DNA of 64,000 nucleotides. Origin: Codonopsis lanceolata. Taxonomy: Eukaryota > Streptophyta > Magnoliopsida > Asterales > Campanulaceae. Shown piece by piece: positions 1-11,898 of the stretch. Numbering within the stretch: the stretch's first letter is position 1; each line of letters starts with the position of its first letter. The DNA lies in contig CM028380.1 of assembly GCA_013146195.2 (NCBI GenBank), forward strand, positions 79,588,071-79,652,070. The letters are read 5' to 3'. Made by a program: the position numbers and the translations under genes. The notes beneath the pieces were generated by a model. The model saw only the letters and a program-made list of their open reading frames with translations. It was not told where the DNA came from and did no database searches.

Positions 1-1129
1 TTATGTTGTACTCAGTGTGTTTTAGCTTCTCTTAAATCACATCCAAAACTTGCTCTTAAATCTTAATGTTCCTCAAAAAAAAAAATTAAACCTCGCTGAA
101 AATATAACAACATTTAAGGAAAATATTCTCAAAAACTTCTCCGCCGGTTAAATTGAAGAAAAGGTTGAACCATATTTTTTGTTCTCTTGTAAACACGTTC
201 AATTGAGATTTGAAACACACAAGCACACAACATCCGAGACTAAAAGCTTTGCACATTTCCAGTTCCCAAGAATGAAATAGAAGTTATAATCTTCAGGCTG
301 AGTCTAGGGTTTAAATTATGCATGTTTCCAACAAGTTCAGCTTCCCTATGCTAATCACATTATTTCAAAGCTGAAAAATCAACTTCATTTAAGGCAACAC
401 TCAAAGAACCCATTCGTTACACAATACCAGACCAAGTATAGGCTTTCTGTACCACCCCAAAGGTTTCAATGAGTTACTTTGATGGAGACGGAAATGGCTG
501 CTGCTCTGAAATTCTGGCTCACCACTAGAAGAAATCTGCATGGAGAACGTTGGTTAGGTCCATGTAAAGTACAAGATCACCAATCACACTTTTTTTTGTG
601 AAAAATGATCTTGTTTTTGGCACGTCTGACTGAAATCTTCAAAAATTTAGAATTAAATTTTTCATCTACCAGCGATTGTAAAATCTTTTTACACAAGCGT
701 CTTTGGAACACATGTAGCCAACCAAAATTAAAACAAAAAAACAAAAAACAAGACAGATTGTTATTGGCACGTGCATGTTCCTGACTAGCGTAAAAAAGAT
801 TCTCCACCCGCAACCATAGTATTAGCTCAAGCCAGAAGTGATGAAAATTTTACTCAAATTTATCTGCATCGATAAAAATAAATTATTAAAACCATATTGT
901 AGGAAACAGAATTGATCCTTTCTTGTGGATTTCAAGCCAATATGTCGGTCCTCAGCATAGCACACTAAATAGCTAATGGCAAGGAAGCAATACATATTGG
1001 CTTGAGCCACCACCGAACTGACTTGATACACTAATTTTCACCCTTGATCCAGATAATAAATCAGTCCTCTCCTACATCGCCTTTTTACACAATATACACA
1101 ATCAAATCAAATATGTTTGCCTGACATAC

Positions 1130-2135
1130 CTAATGAAGTGATTTTCCAGTAGAAGTCTTTCTTAATCCCATGACCATCTTTCCTTCCGGCTCCATCCTGT
1201 AAAATGTCACTGGAGATATACAACACAATTAGTCATACGCGATGGTTCACAAGCGCATGCATAAGTTTTAAGTTACTAAGTGCCTCTCAACGCCAAACAG
1301 CATGCTTATCCGGGTTATCGTTCTGATAGAAGGTCCATTAAGATCCTCGAGACACTTGTTAAGTTGTTTTAGTGAGAAAAGAGTACAGGCATTGTCTACT
1401 CCCTCCGTCCCAAAAATAAATAAATCACACTTTCCATTTGGGTCTGTCCCAAAAAAAAGTTGCATTTCTAGAATTTATGCCACAAATCTTCATTTTTTTT
1501 CAACTTTTTCCTTTCTACAGAAACATCATATTTATCTAACGTGGCATGCAAGAAAATATAATCCATCCATTCCAGGCAAAGAGTCCCCGTTTGAAAGTCA
1601 AACTTCTTAAGAAAATGACATTTTTTAGTTCATTAGTAATAAAATGATATTTTTATGCCTTAATTTTTTAAAATGAACTCTTTAAGTGAAACATCCAAAA
1701 ATGGAATAGTAAACTATTTGCCCAGAACGGAGAGAGTATAACTTTAGTTCAGCGTAAAGAAAATATAGAGAAGCAAAAGCATGATATTAAAATTAAGACT
1801 TTTCAATTGCAACTTCTATTTTTATTTTATTGGGGGGTTTGGACAAAGGGGATATTCAAATTCAAGGCAATAGATTAGGCAGACAAGATACATGGAGATT
1901 TAAGCTCACATAACCTTGACATGCTACACAAACTGCCCAAAAATAAATTGCAGGAATTACCTATGTCCCCTGCTTGCCATTTCATTGAAATCATATAATC
2001 TCTGAGTCCTTCCAAAACATACATTTTGCTGCCACAATTAGGCCAAAAACGGAAGTAAAACTCCCACTCTTTGCCTTCGGTATCGAGAAATTTCATAGGG
2101 AGCCCTTGAGGTTCAGAAATATCCGGGGAAAAAGC
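1130..2135 (-). pseudogene. 3' fragment of a VAL-like B3 gene (copy 1)
   Basis: Two exons of the gene at 35372-43805 are present again: 1961-2135 (second half of the B3 domain, 175 nt) and 1130-1209 (end of the B3 domain, 80 nt), with the same splice sites. Exons 1-5 are absent, since their place is taken by the gap. One substitution changes the first exon from A-F-F-P to A-F-S-P at a position where VAL B3 domains normally carry an aromatic residue before Pro. The second exon ends with the same in-frame TAG as copy 2. As assembled it has no start codon or promoter, so it cannot be a functional gene. If the duplication is an artefact, this is simply the second allele. Confidence 0.85.
1397..1739. 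mobile_element. Composite Stowaway-like MITE
   Basis: The left end reads TACTCCCTCCGTCCC, the classic Stowaway terminal repeat with a TA target site; the right end has CGGAGAGAGTA. A second internal start near 1560 (ATTCCAGGCAAAGAGTCC) suggests one MITE inserted in another. The copy-2 equivalent is 35680-36021, in intron 6 of the B3 gene. Confidence 0.7.
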
Positions 2136-2632
2136 CTGTTCAGTTGTGAAATCTTAATTAATCAAGCAAATCCTGAAGCCAGTGAGGCATACATTTTCAC
2201 ATACTACTGCTACACAGCTAGATAATATGAAAGCCGGTGCAATGGTGAGTTTTCACCTTTTGATCTAACGTGACTACATGAGAAACAGCCCTTCAGCTAT
2301 TGGACTCTTTAGACCCCAAAGTGTCAGCGGGTCATCTTTTACTAAGTGCTCGTTTGTTACAGCTTTTTTGAGTAGCTTTTAGCTTTAAGCTTAAAATAAG
2401 TCATATTTAGAATGTTTGTTTTAGTTTATAAGCAAAAACCAATAAGTAAGGTACAATACCCTTTATGCATTGAAAAGCTAAAGCCGAAATCTTAAGCTTC
2501 TTTGGTTTTTTGAGAACACGAAGATAACTATTCATTAATGAACTTTGATTATCCCATTTTACCCTTTTATAAAATATACATAAAAAGAGGTATACAAATT
2601 TCAATATATTTGGAATAAAAAATAAACATTAA

Positions 2633-3320
2633 GGCTCGCTTTGTTTCACGGAAAATGATTTTCAGAAAATGTTTTCCGGAAAAGATTCTGAAAATAAAAA
2701 GATTTCATTTTCGGTGTTTGGTAAATCTTTTGAAAATATAATGAAAATTTCGGTGTTTGGCAAACACACGGAAAATGTTACAAAAACAATTTATGAATAA
2801 ATACAAAAGTATATTCTAATATTAATGTACATACCAAATATAAGATAGTGTTGAACTTTAAGTAATTTTCCTTTAGTAACCCTCAATTTATCATTAGTGA
2901 TGTCAAATCAAAAAGGTCCATCACTTTTCAATCTCACAAATACAAATAAAAAAATTGAATTGATATAAAAAAACACTTTAAAAAAGAAAATAGATAATGT
3001 TTGGGACGCCCCTAAATAATATAGTAGACACTAATTTTAGGACGAGTGAGTATTTATTAAAATTATAATTTATAAATAGTGTGCACGAACTCAATTTATA
3101 TTTAAAAAAAATATTTGTTGACTATAATATTATGGGTGTATGTAAATATGTGTAATTTTGAAAGGGGAACATTTGAAAATGACTAACGGAATGAAAAGAA
3201 GGCTTCATTTTCCGTTGACTCCTAAAGCTTTTACATTGACTATATTTTCCAAAGGTTACCAAACACCGAAAAATGAGGAAAACATTTTTCAAAAGTTATT
3301 TTTCGTGAAACAAACGACGC
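2633..3320. mobile_element. Tourist-like MITE nested (copy 1)
   Basis: Terminal inverted repeats GGCTCGCTTTGTTTCACGG (left) and, on the reverse strand at the right, GCGTCGTTTGTTTCACG. The element is flanked by TAA at 2630-2632 and 3321-3323, the 3 bp target duplication of PIF/Harbinger Tourist elements. Related copies lie at 36923-37634, 33521-34203 and 63584-64000. Confidence 0.75.
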
Positions 3321-3503
3321 TAAATGTGGGATGGGGAATACAATAGATAATTATTATTTTTTGATAATTTATTCGTTGGTGTAATTGTAAATTTTTTTTT
3401 TCAACCTCTGTATATTTGACTACTCGCATTCAAAATTAGAACGGAAAAACCAAAGTTAGACGTGAAAACCTACACATACTAATGGTATAAGAAAACAAAT
3501 ACA

Positions 3504-3740
3504 TACTCCCACTATTCCTGACAAAGAGTCCACTATACTACTTTTGTTTCACTTTAAGAGTCAACTTTCAAAAATCATGTCAATGATTTTCATAAAATTT
3601 CAACATTACCTTCCGCATTTGATATTAACATATTTATTATGCTCAAGCATTATTATAATTATGACTAACTTTAACAATAGTTATATATCCCTTAATAATT
3701 AAACTTTTGAAACATGGAATATGGGTGGAACGGGGAGTAC
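3504..3740. mobile_element. Stowaway-like MITE (copy 1)
   Basis: Starts TACTCCCACTATTCC and ends GGAACGGGGAGTAC; the imperfect inverted ends share the CTCCC/GGGAG core. It equals 37818-38060 in copy 2. Confidence 0.6.
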
Positions 3741-3900
3741 TTCTATTTTTTGTTTTAAGTATGATTAAAAAATTAAATATCAATTAAATATTGTTCCATG
3801 TTGACATTTAAGATAGAGATGAGACTTTTTTTACAATGAAGAGCGATTAACTTGGAAATTTTGGGTTTTTTTTTTAAAGTAAATTTAGGGTATTGAGGTC

Positions 3901-4000
3901 NNNNNNNNNNNNNNNNNNNNNNNNNNNNNNNNNNNNNNNNNNNNNNNNNNNNNNNNNNNNNNNNNNNNNNNNNNNNNNNNNNNNNNNNNNNNNNNNNNNN
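3901..4000. other. Assembly gap (100 N)
   Basis: Exactly 100 N, the usual placeholder for a gap of unknown size. It falls at the end of the duplicated segment; sequence after it (4001 on) does not match what follows copy 2 at 38226. Confidence 1.
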
Positions 4001-5700
4001 TAAATCAAATATACGTATTGATTTAATGCTTTAATTATTTTTTGTAAAATCCTCGCTTTTTGTTGGCAGCTTATTAGTTTTTGTAGCAAGAACATAATCC
4101 TAGAAGTTCTTTTTCCTTTCTTTCTTTCTTCCTTCCGTCATGTGCTTTTATGTATTTTTTGTGCTATGGCTTGAATTTAGTGCACATTGAACTAATGAGA
4201 TTTGAAAGCCCTACAAAGTGAGACTAAAGAATCTTTAGATATTCGAGTAATGTTTATCTTGAAGAGAATAGATTAACAAAACATTTTTATTGACCAAATA
4301 AAAGGTAATATTTCTAAGCCGCAAAATCAATTATCCCATAAGAAATAAAGTTAACATTTAATAAGATTTTTACTTTTGTAATCTCTGCACAATAATTTTA
4401 ATATGCCCTAATTATAATTTAGGTCTAAATCTTTTAGTCTTATCGGCTCGGAATTGAAAATAATCATTAATTTACGTAGCCAAGCTCAATGAGATAAGCT
4501 AACTCAATTCCTACATAATTAAATTAAGACAAAAGTTATTTTATGATGAAGTGCCACAAGGCCTCATTAATAAAAACTATGCACATGGAGCTTGGTTATT
4601 CCTCCGTGGTTTCGTCCTCATTTTCCCTTAAATCAAATTAAATAACCCAACTCTTAGAGAGATATTCATGTCAAGCCAATGATCCAAGTGAATTGGGCCA
4701 AATTCAAGCACATAAATTTCGTGACTGCCAAATTTTAATATGCCTAAATTCATATTGTCGATAGATGCAGAAAGTGCACAATTTCCATTGTGGTTTAACA
4801 AAATTGATTGTGAATATTTATATTTTACGCTCTACTTATCACAACTAATCAAGTGATATATGTGAACGGAATTGACCATAATGCGTTAAATCCCAAACAA
4901 ATAATATGTCTCTATCACAATAGATATCCATGAGATGAAAACTAAGATCCAACCGGTTCCTACAAAATTATATCAAGGCAAAAAGTTATCTTATTACGAC
5001 GAAGTCTTTGCTAAACCACAAGACAACACTTACTATTAAAAACTATGACATGAGGTTATCCTCAAAATGTTAATACTATAGGAGCTTCACCCTATTTTCC
5101 CTTGAATTAAACTAAATAACCAAACCCAAAGAAGAGAGCTAATAAATATTACAAGCAACATAACATAAAGATCATCGCCACAATATATGATATATGATAA
5201 ACCAATCTAGAAATGGCAACAATTTCTGGAAGCGAATGATTATTCATTTTGAAATATAGATAGATTAGGATCTTTCTTTGGCCAAGCTCCTAGCCTTACT
5301 CTTTAATTTCTCTCCTCTTGTAATTCAAGTCTTTCAATGCCACTTTAGAAGCTTTTGAATCAAGCTTCACTTACTATTGAAAACTATGACGGGAGATTAT
5401 CCCCTAAAATGATAATACGTTCATCCTATTTTTGCTTTAAATTAAACTAAACATATAACGAAGCTCTAAGAAGAGGGGTAACCAATATTACAAGTAACAT
5501 AAACATAAAGACCATAACCACAATGTATGAACGTGATAAATCCATATCTATAAATTGCAACGATTCCTAAATTGATGATGCCAACTTGGGATAGACGGAT
5601 TGCAAGGAATTTTTATTAGTGAATGAGGATGCGAAGAACGTGATCGTGATATAATAGCCAAAAGCAATAGGGGAGAGAAGTAAAAAGGCTTATTTGCTAA
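4001..5700. repeat. Gene-free stretch with three degenerate direct repeats
   Basis: A block containing AAAACTATG(A)CA, then a T/C-rich CCTATTTTCCCTT part, then AAATTAAACTAAATAACC and an AGAAGAG core, occurs at about 4565-4690, 4985-5190 and 5365-5575. The last two also share ACAAGCAACATAAACATAAAGA and an ACCACAATGTATGA-like end. The copies are clearly diverged, so the duplication is old. I see no coding region here. Confidence 0.55.
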
Positions 5701-7715
5701 GAAATGATCATTGTATGGCTAAACTAAAAATTCCAGTAGATGTTAAATTTTTTATGGAGACCAAAAACAATAGGAGTCGATGATCTTAGTTTTGTGGGTT
5801 AGGATGGAGAGCCAAAGGGGAACAATGTTTAGCCAGCCTAAAAATTCCAAATTAAACAATGTTAAAAGTTTACTGATCATGATCCACAATGTTTGCAAAG
5901 TAAACAATTGAGATCAAAAACACCCGTTAGACACCGAAGAAGAATGATTAGCAACAGTGTTTATCCCTAATTGGCATCATCCATTTAATAATGATCACTC
6001 CTTATCTTTTTTCTTATTTTTCCCTGGTGGACTCATATGATACAAAGCTAAATATTTATATACCATCACTTGAACTCATTACTCTAAACCTATGTTCTTT
6101 TCCATCTTTATCTATAGAAACATGCGTAAGTGCCCTTCCCTTTTATCCTTTTCTATTCTTGTGTGCATTTCCCAAAGGTTTTTGGATGTAATTTTTTTCT
6201 TTCTTAAATACTATTATTTCTATTAGAACTACGGATCCGGTTCCATTGCTTGGGTTAATGCTTTTTTAATGATGGTTCTTGCATTTCCTTCTACAACATG
6301 GTTGCTGATTGTCATCACACATTGTCTAATGGGGCTATCTGTTTGTACCCTGCTGACAAGAAAATCCCCAATGAAAAACTTAAGTATATTGGGTTAAATT
6401 CAGAATATCCTTTTCGTTTCAAGCTTACAAAAAGTATCAAATAGTCACTTACTGTGATTAAATTAGAATGAAACAAGGTTCTTTATGAAGTCTTCACAAT
6501 GTCTTTCTTGATGGAACAAGCTGGGAGGTCGGGCTTTTACAGGAAAGGAACGGGTAATGATGACATGGAAAACTTATTGGTAATTTGACATTCAGAAATT
6601 ACGTAGTTTTTTTTCACATGTTATCTGTTTTAGGTCACGGAGGTCACAGATATAATTGCACATGCTTGTATCTTAGCTGTCTATAGTCTACCTTCCAATA
6701 AGCAGGGTTAGGCAAAAACTTTTGTTTATATAACCTATCATCATCCAAGTATGTTCTTGGATGAACCAATTGATGTTCTTAGGTCCTGGCAAAGTCAGTG
6801 TAGGGAGAGAATATTCTGTCTTGATTCTCAGCACACTTAAACAGGATGAACCTGGGGATCCACTTGAATCCTTTAGTTGAGGGAGGATGATCACGTCAAT
6901 GCCTATTTACAAGGATGGGATCACTCTCCAAGCCTCAATAGTTAATTGTAGGGAAACTACTAACAAATAATACACAAAGAATATAAAAATATCAATAATC
7001 CAGGACTAACCTTTCATTCATTGATTTTTCTCTTTTAGATGACCTAATTCATAAGAATGGGACTTGCCTCATAAGAAACATTAAGAATAAGAAGACTAAG
7101 CAATGTCCAAAAGTATGAAACTAATTATATTTAAAAACTGTGTTGGAGTGGCTTAATAACCTACGTGGTCTTGTAACTAAGATCTGTAGTTATTTATTCC
7201 TCAGGCTCTTACTTGCTCTGCATCATTTGGTGTCTATTCCTCATCTTGGCGAGGCACTTGACTTGGTTCCAACGAAGATGCATGAGTGGTCTCCAATATT
7301 ACGATTACACCACGATAAAGTGGTATGAACCAATCATTTAAAACATCATCTCCTTCCCTTCCCTTTACATTACTTGAGCATCATTGATTACTGCTGCAAA
7401 TGAGCATTTTCATTATAATTCAGGCATCAAATGCAATTGGCTCTAGTGTAGTAGGCCCAAGAAAAGAGCAGAATGGGAGGTTCATTTATTTTCTTATTTT
7501 TCTTCCATGCTGAGATACCGAATAAGGAGCTGAGATTTTTAAGGCATCAAGTAAAATGGCATGAACGCATATTAAAAAATAAAGTAAGACTATTAATTGA
7601 GGCATTTCATCAAACATATGTGCTCACATAGTCTGGGGATAAGGACTCGACTTATTCTCTGCTTAGTCTCTGAATAGGACACCAGGCCCCTTAAACTGTA
7701 AGGTCATTCAATTAA
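5701..7715. other. Unassigned intergenic stretch
   Basis: No ORF longer than about 70 codons and no recognisable domain. Short open stretches at 5991-6191 (+), 6688-6894 (-) and 7140-7328 (+) have no family I can name. Around 6240-6560 the sequence is less AT-rich and looks like decayed coding or transposon sequence, but no frame holds. Confidence 0.4.
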
Positions 7716-7716
7716 A

Positions 7717-8100
7717 ATCAAGCTAAGCTTACCTAGCAACTTGGATTTCGTTCCCTGCTTCAGCTCGGTTGCCTCGGCTCCACCGTCTTTTCCGGCAAAA
7801 TGAATAAGGAACACTCCCAACAACGATAAAGTGTGAACTTTAGATGAAACTGAAGAGAAGCAGATTGAGTTTGATTCAGCGAAGAATGCAAAACAGGGGA
7901 CTCGATTGTAACCTAAGCTTACCTCGCAACTTGGACGCCGTTCCCTGCTTCTTCTCAGTTGCCTCTGCTTCACCGTCTTTTCTGGAAAAATGAACTAAGG
8001 TGCACTCCTCGGAGATTCGAGATAAATCTTGAAAACGAAGAAGTGAAGCAGATTGAGTTTGATTCTGCGAAGAATGCAAAACGGGGACTCAATTGTAACC
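7717..8100 (-). repeat. Tandem duplicate of an exon-like ~190 bp unit
   Basis: Units 7717-7912 and 7913-8100 are diverged tandem copies. On the minus strand each reads from GCATTCTTCGC(T/A)GAATC through GACGGTG(G/A)AGC to a donor-like AG|GTAAGCTTA, and both have an open frame encoding K-D-G-x-A-E-A-T-E-x-K-Q-G-T. This looks like a first exon of a small gene duplicated in tandem. I found no matching downstream exon or initiator, and I do not recognise the protein. Confidence 0.5.
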
Positions 8101-10135
8101 GACGATTTGATGGAGTGAAATTTTGTATGCGAAACGATGGGTAACGTACACAGGGGATTTTTTTTGGTTGCTGAATTACAAATTGATCCTTCATTCCATG
8201 GTTTGTGATTCATAGCATTGAAGGGTTTTTTGGTCCATAGAATAAGATAAATTTACTTATTTAGCCTTAATACAACTTGATAAATTGACTTGTTCAACCT
8301 TATTTTAATTATGTATGGTTTATTAGGTTTATGGGCACTTTTGTCAAGTTTAGGGACACTTTTGTCTATCAATTAAATTGTAAGAAACATGCTTCCCTTT
8401 TATAGTAAGAGAGATGTCAAGTTCATTCATTTCTTTTAACAATACTTGATCAGATTTACATATATGTTTCCTTGATTCAATTCAAAATCTACAAATGAAC
8501 GTCCATTAACAAAACTTGCCTATTTCATATTGAGTGCACCCTTCGCAGATCAAATCAGGAATTCCTTCGTCTTTGAAAGAAGTAGGTTTTTTCATAGCCC
8601 AGGCTGCTGATAAATTCTCAATCTTATGACCGCAAATGCAGTCTGGGCTTCCTCAACAAATCCAAAAAATCTTGATTCTTTTATTTACTTTTTCTATTTT
8701 TGATAGCCAAGGCCACTGGACCCACCTATGGGGATAAAACCCCTTGGGGTTCTGCCATGGGAACTGAGTGTAGCTGGGAAAACAGACCTTGCGACTCATG
8801 ACCTATGGATTGTATTTAAACACAGGCCTAAGCTCGACCACTAGGCTACAGCCATGTAACCAAATAAAACATCTTTGGCCCAACTATGTAACAACAATTC
8901 ATCCTAATAATGTACCCCTGCCGTGATTTCCCAGAAAATTCATGTCAATTTCATTCTAATATTTGTTATGCTAAGAACAGGGGCACTACCCACAACTCAT
9001 GAGCATAAAGTAATTTAGGCATTGCCTATTTATTATCCTATTTATTTATTCAGTTAATATGCAATGCCTAAATTTAGAAATTTTAAGTGTGCTTTAGAAA
9101 AACAAAAGTGAATCTAAATTTATTTGAATACTAACACCGTCCTGACATCGTCTCATACTGACATTGTCCCAAACTGGCGCCGTGTCATAGGCACGGGCAC
9201 AGAATCTAGTTTAAACTAATCGAAATCAGCTCTTATGGTAAACCTTCAATTCCATTCATATATATCACTGCACCGCATGTGTATGTGTTTACATGAGACG
9301 AATTTGTAATTAATCTTTCTTCCTTAGCAAAGTGAGGATGAAACAATCCTTAGAAGTGTCATCGGCAACTACTTTTTCAAGGGCCACATTGAAGGTCTTG
9401 TGATACAATTCCTTGATCTCTTAAAATGGGTGGTGAAGTAGTTGCAGATGGTGGAGATGCAATGGAAATTATGGAAATCACTGAAGAACCCATTTTAATC
9501 GTTAAGAAGATGATTTCATTGGTGGTGCTAGTGGGTGGTTGGGGTTTATGATCATTTGATGTCGTCGAAACTAATCGGGGGATTAAGAGATTTCGATAGC
9601 GAAATCCATTTCCTAAAATCTCGTTCAAACTTTCCTTTTTTCGGAGAAATTCTAGGAAGGGATTTGGGGTTCTCCATCAACCTCTGTTAACATCAATTTT
9701 CTAATTAAGTAGCCTAAGTAATTTGATTTATTTCCGATGGACATGTGTCAATAATCCAACGGTGGAATAAGAGATGAATTAAAGCTTTGGAATAGAGGAT
9801 CCAATCTGGAAGTCTCCAGCGATTCGCCTTGATTATTGCACTGCATCTTTCATTTCCTTGATTCTCTTCTTAATTTTGGTAAACAAATTGTCAACGTGAA
9901 GAATTCGAAGATCAGGAAGCCTGAAAGCAAGATTCACTTATTTGATTGAGAACTACTTGCAAAAGAATAGGCCACTTTACCGACTCCACCCATTTCAATC
10001 AATTTAATTCAATCTGCAAAGGAAAAAAAAAACAGAGCAGGCCCTGAAATCATATAAATCCAATTCATCCTCAAAATAATGGTTTTCACCCATTATTCTC
10101 TCTCCTTGATGATGCAAAGAAAAACAAGACATCTT
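8101..10135. other. Gene-free stretch
   Basis: No supported gene. A GC-richer block at 8690-8860 has the look of a decayed retroposon tail. 9125-9220 carries a transposon terminus listed separately. An 83-codon minus-strand ORF at 9377-9628, Ser/Thr/Pro-rich, has no recognisable domain. Confidence 0.4.
9125..9220 (-). mobile_element. Transposon terminus of the ACTAGATT..GTGCCCGTGC type
   Basis: On the minus strand the sequence reads ACTAGATTCTGTGCCCGTGC, CTATGACACGG, then GGGACAATGTCAGTATGAG. The same order (ACTAGATTTTGTGCCCGTGC, CTATGGCACG, GGGACGATGTCAGTAT) occurs on the plus strand at 42481-42537. This GTGCCCGTGC end is common at plant repeat termini. A Helitron end is possible but unproven. 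Confidence 0.4.
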
Positions 10136-10179
10136 CGGTTAGTCCCCCCCTCTCTCCCTCCATCTCCCTAACTTCAAAT

Positions 10180-10600
10180 TTCATTGCAATGGAGTATTTG
10201 ATGCAAGCATCGAAGCTTTCGATACCCAATTTTTGCATTGCGATGCCGAAATTGGGGCGGGAATTTTTGTATTGAAATGCCCAAATTATGACAGACTTCA
10301 ATTGCGCATTGTGATGCCTAAATTTGGTCGAAAATTTTCACAATGCCAAAGTTGGACAAAGTTGAATTGCATTGTGATACCCAATTTTTGTATTTTGATG
10401 CAGAAATTTGGTCTTGGATTTTTACAATGTGATGCCAAAAATTGGACAGACTTCAAATGTGCATTGCGATGCCCAAATTTGGGGGGACTTCAATTGTCTA
10501 TTGCGACGCCTGCTTTTTTCATTGCGATGCCCAATTTTAGTGGGGCTTCAATATTTCATTGCGACACATGGCTTTTGCATTGCGATGCCTAATTTTGGGT
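10180..10600. repeat. CATTGCGATGCC minisatellite
   Basis: Degenerate tandem array built on a core GCATTGCGATGCCCAAATTT, separated by GGACTTCAATT- or TTTTTGTATT-type spacers. About a dozen cores lie roughly 25-45 bp apart. Because stops are rare within the core, the array is open in two plus-strand frames (10233-10592 and 10408-10782). That is a property of the repeat, not evidence of a gene. Confidence 0.75.
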
Positions 10601-10619
10601 GTGGGCTTTGTGCGCACCT

Positions 10620-11898
10620 TTGTTGTTCATTAAGGGTATCTTCCGCATATTATCCTCAAAAGTGTACTTTAGCAATTGAAAAAAATATCATAGACTTTTT
10701 TTATTATAATTTAACCATAGGGACCGGCCCGAATTTCGCCATTTATGCTATGCATTATCTTTCTTGCCTTTTCCTTGGGTAATGTTTTTTTTTTGAAGGA
10801 CCATGGGTAATGCTAGAGGCACAAAAAAAGTCCCAAAATTTGGGCACAAAATTTTACTGGCAGTTTGTTGATTGGCCGGCTACTAAACGATGAGATGACC
10901 AATCAACAACTGTTTTTCATGGAAATTGATCTGATGTGACTTTCTTATTAAGTGTGTAGTAATTAGTGGATCAATGCCTTCCTGATTCTGCATTCAGTTT
11001 GGGTTTCTTATGCATCAATATATAGCCAGTTTAAGTCTGGTGCATAATCTTAGGGACACCTGATGTCTTGTAAATTGCATCTGGGAATTCCCTTGAGTAG
11101 TATATTAATGTGATGATTGTTTGGGTTTGATTGTGCCATAAGGATAGGGTGCTGAACGTCTCGTCGTATGTGAGTGGTTCGCGGAGCCGTCCGGTGGATA
11201 TGTGGTTGTTTAATCTATAAAATGGACACGGTAAGTTGACGGAGAGGGTTTCCCACCAAAACCCTCTGGTGTGCAAGTAAATCTCGGTAGAAAAAAGAGG
11301 GAGTGTACCTTCCGATATGTGTAAAAAGAGAGTGAAGTAATGAGTCTAAAAAAGAGTAAATAAAGGAAGTACCTCTCTATGCATAGTACCTCAGCTTTTA
11401 CTTGGTTTGGGCATGACCCTTCTTTGGGCCTGGACTTGCCTCAGGGCTTTGGAGAGTACTTTAGAAGGTATATTTTCTGTGCACTTCAAGGTTTAACTTC
11501 TTCTTTCGTTTTGCTCTTGATTTCATTTTTGTTTCTCCATTCAAGAATATCCATCGTTGTAATGCTTTAGATTTGAATTAATTATAATTTTAATCTTGTT
11601 TGCTGATTAAAAAAAAAACTATTGTCTTAAGGGATTTCGTAGCTAAAATTTTGCGTCTTTTTTTTCTACCCTTGCAAATTGGTAGTATATTACTCCTTTC
11701 ATATCAATCCTTTTATCCAACTATTTAAGTAGGCAATTATTTTTGGCTTAAATAAAAAATGTATCGCTGTGTTTTGAACATTTATTCATTAAAATCGCAC
11801 TATCAATCTTTTACTTTCTATTTTTGACAATTTCATCACTACCACACTTTAATTTGCATTCACTCCATCCAATTTTGTCAAGGGATTTAGATGAAACA
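10620..11898. other. Gene-free stretch
   Basis: No gene supported. Minus-strand ORF 11031-11276 (81 codons) and plus-strand ORF 11379-11570 (63 codons) have no recognisable domain. The rest is AT-rich spacer. Confidence 0.4.

Larger units (their letters stand above)
1..3900. repeat. Copy 1 of a ~3.9 kb near-identical duplication
   Basis: Position 1 matches 34242 and the match runs collinearly to 3900/38225, where it stops at the first N of the gap. The copies differ by scattered single-base changes, homopolymer length changes, several small losses in copy 1 (densest at 2690-3200), and one ~35 nt block present only in copy 2 (35525-35565). The copied part is the 3' half of the B3 gene. The left limit is unknown because the window begins inside the match. 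It may be a real segmental duplication or a haplotype/assembly duplication; the coincidence of its end with the gap favours the second. Confidence 0.95.
2346..3900. mobile_element. Outer Tourist-like element, copy 1, cut by gap
   Basis: Begins GTGCTCGTTTGTTAC after a TAA at 2343-2345. It holds a nested Tourist-like element (2633-3320) and a Stowaway-like MITE (3504-3740). The right terminus is lost in the gap; the intact equivalent is 36633-38324. Confidence 0.65.

Noticed and set aside
8690..8870. SINE tail
   Set aside because: GC-rich words such as CCACTAGGCTACAGCCATG resemble decayed retroposon ends, but no box A/B, A-tail or target repeats could be found.
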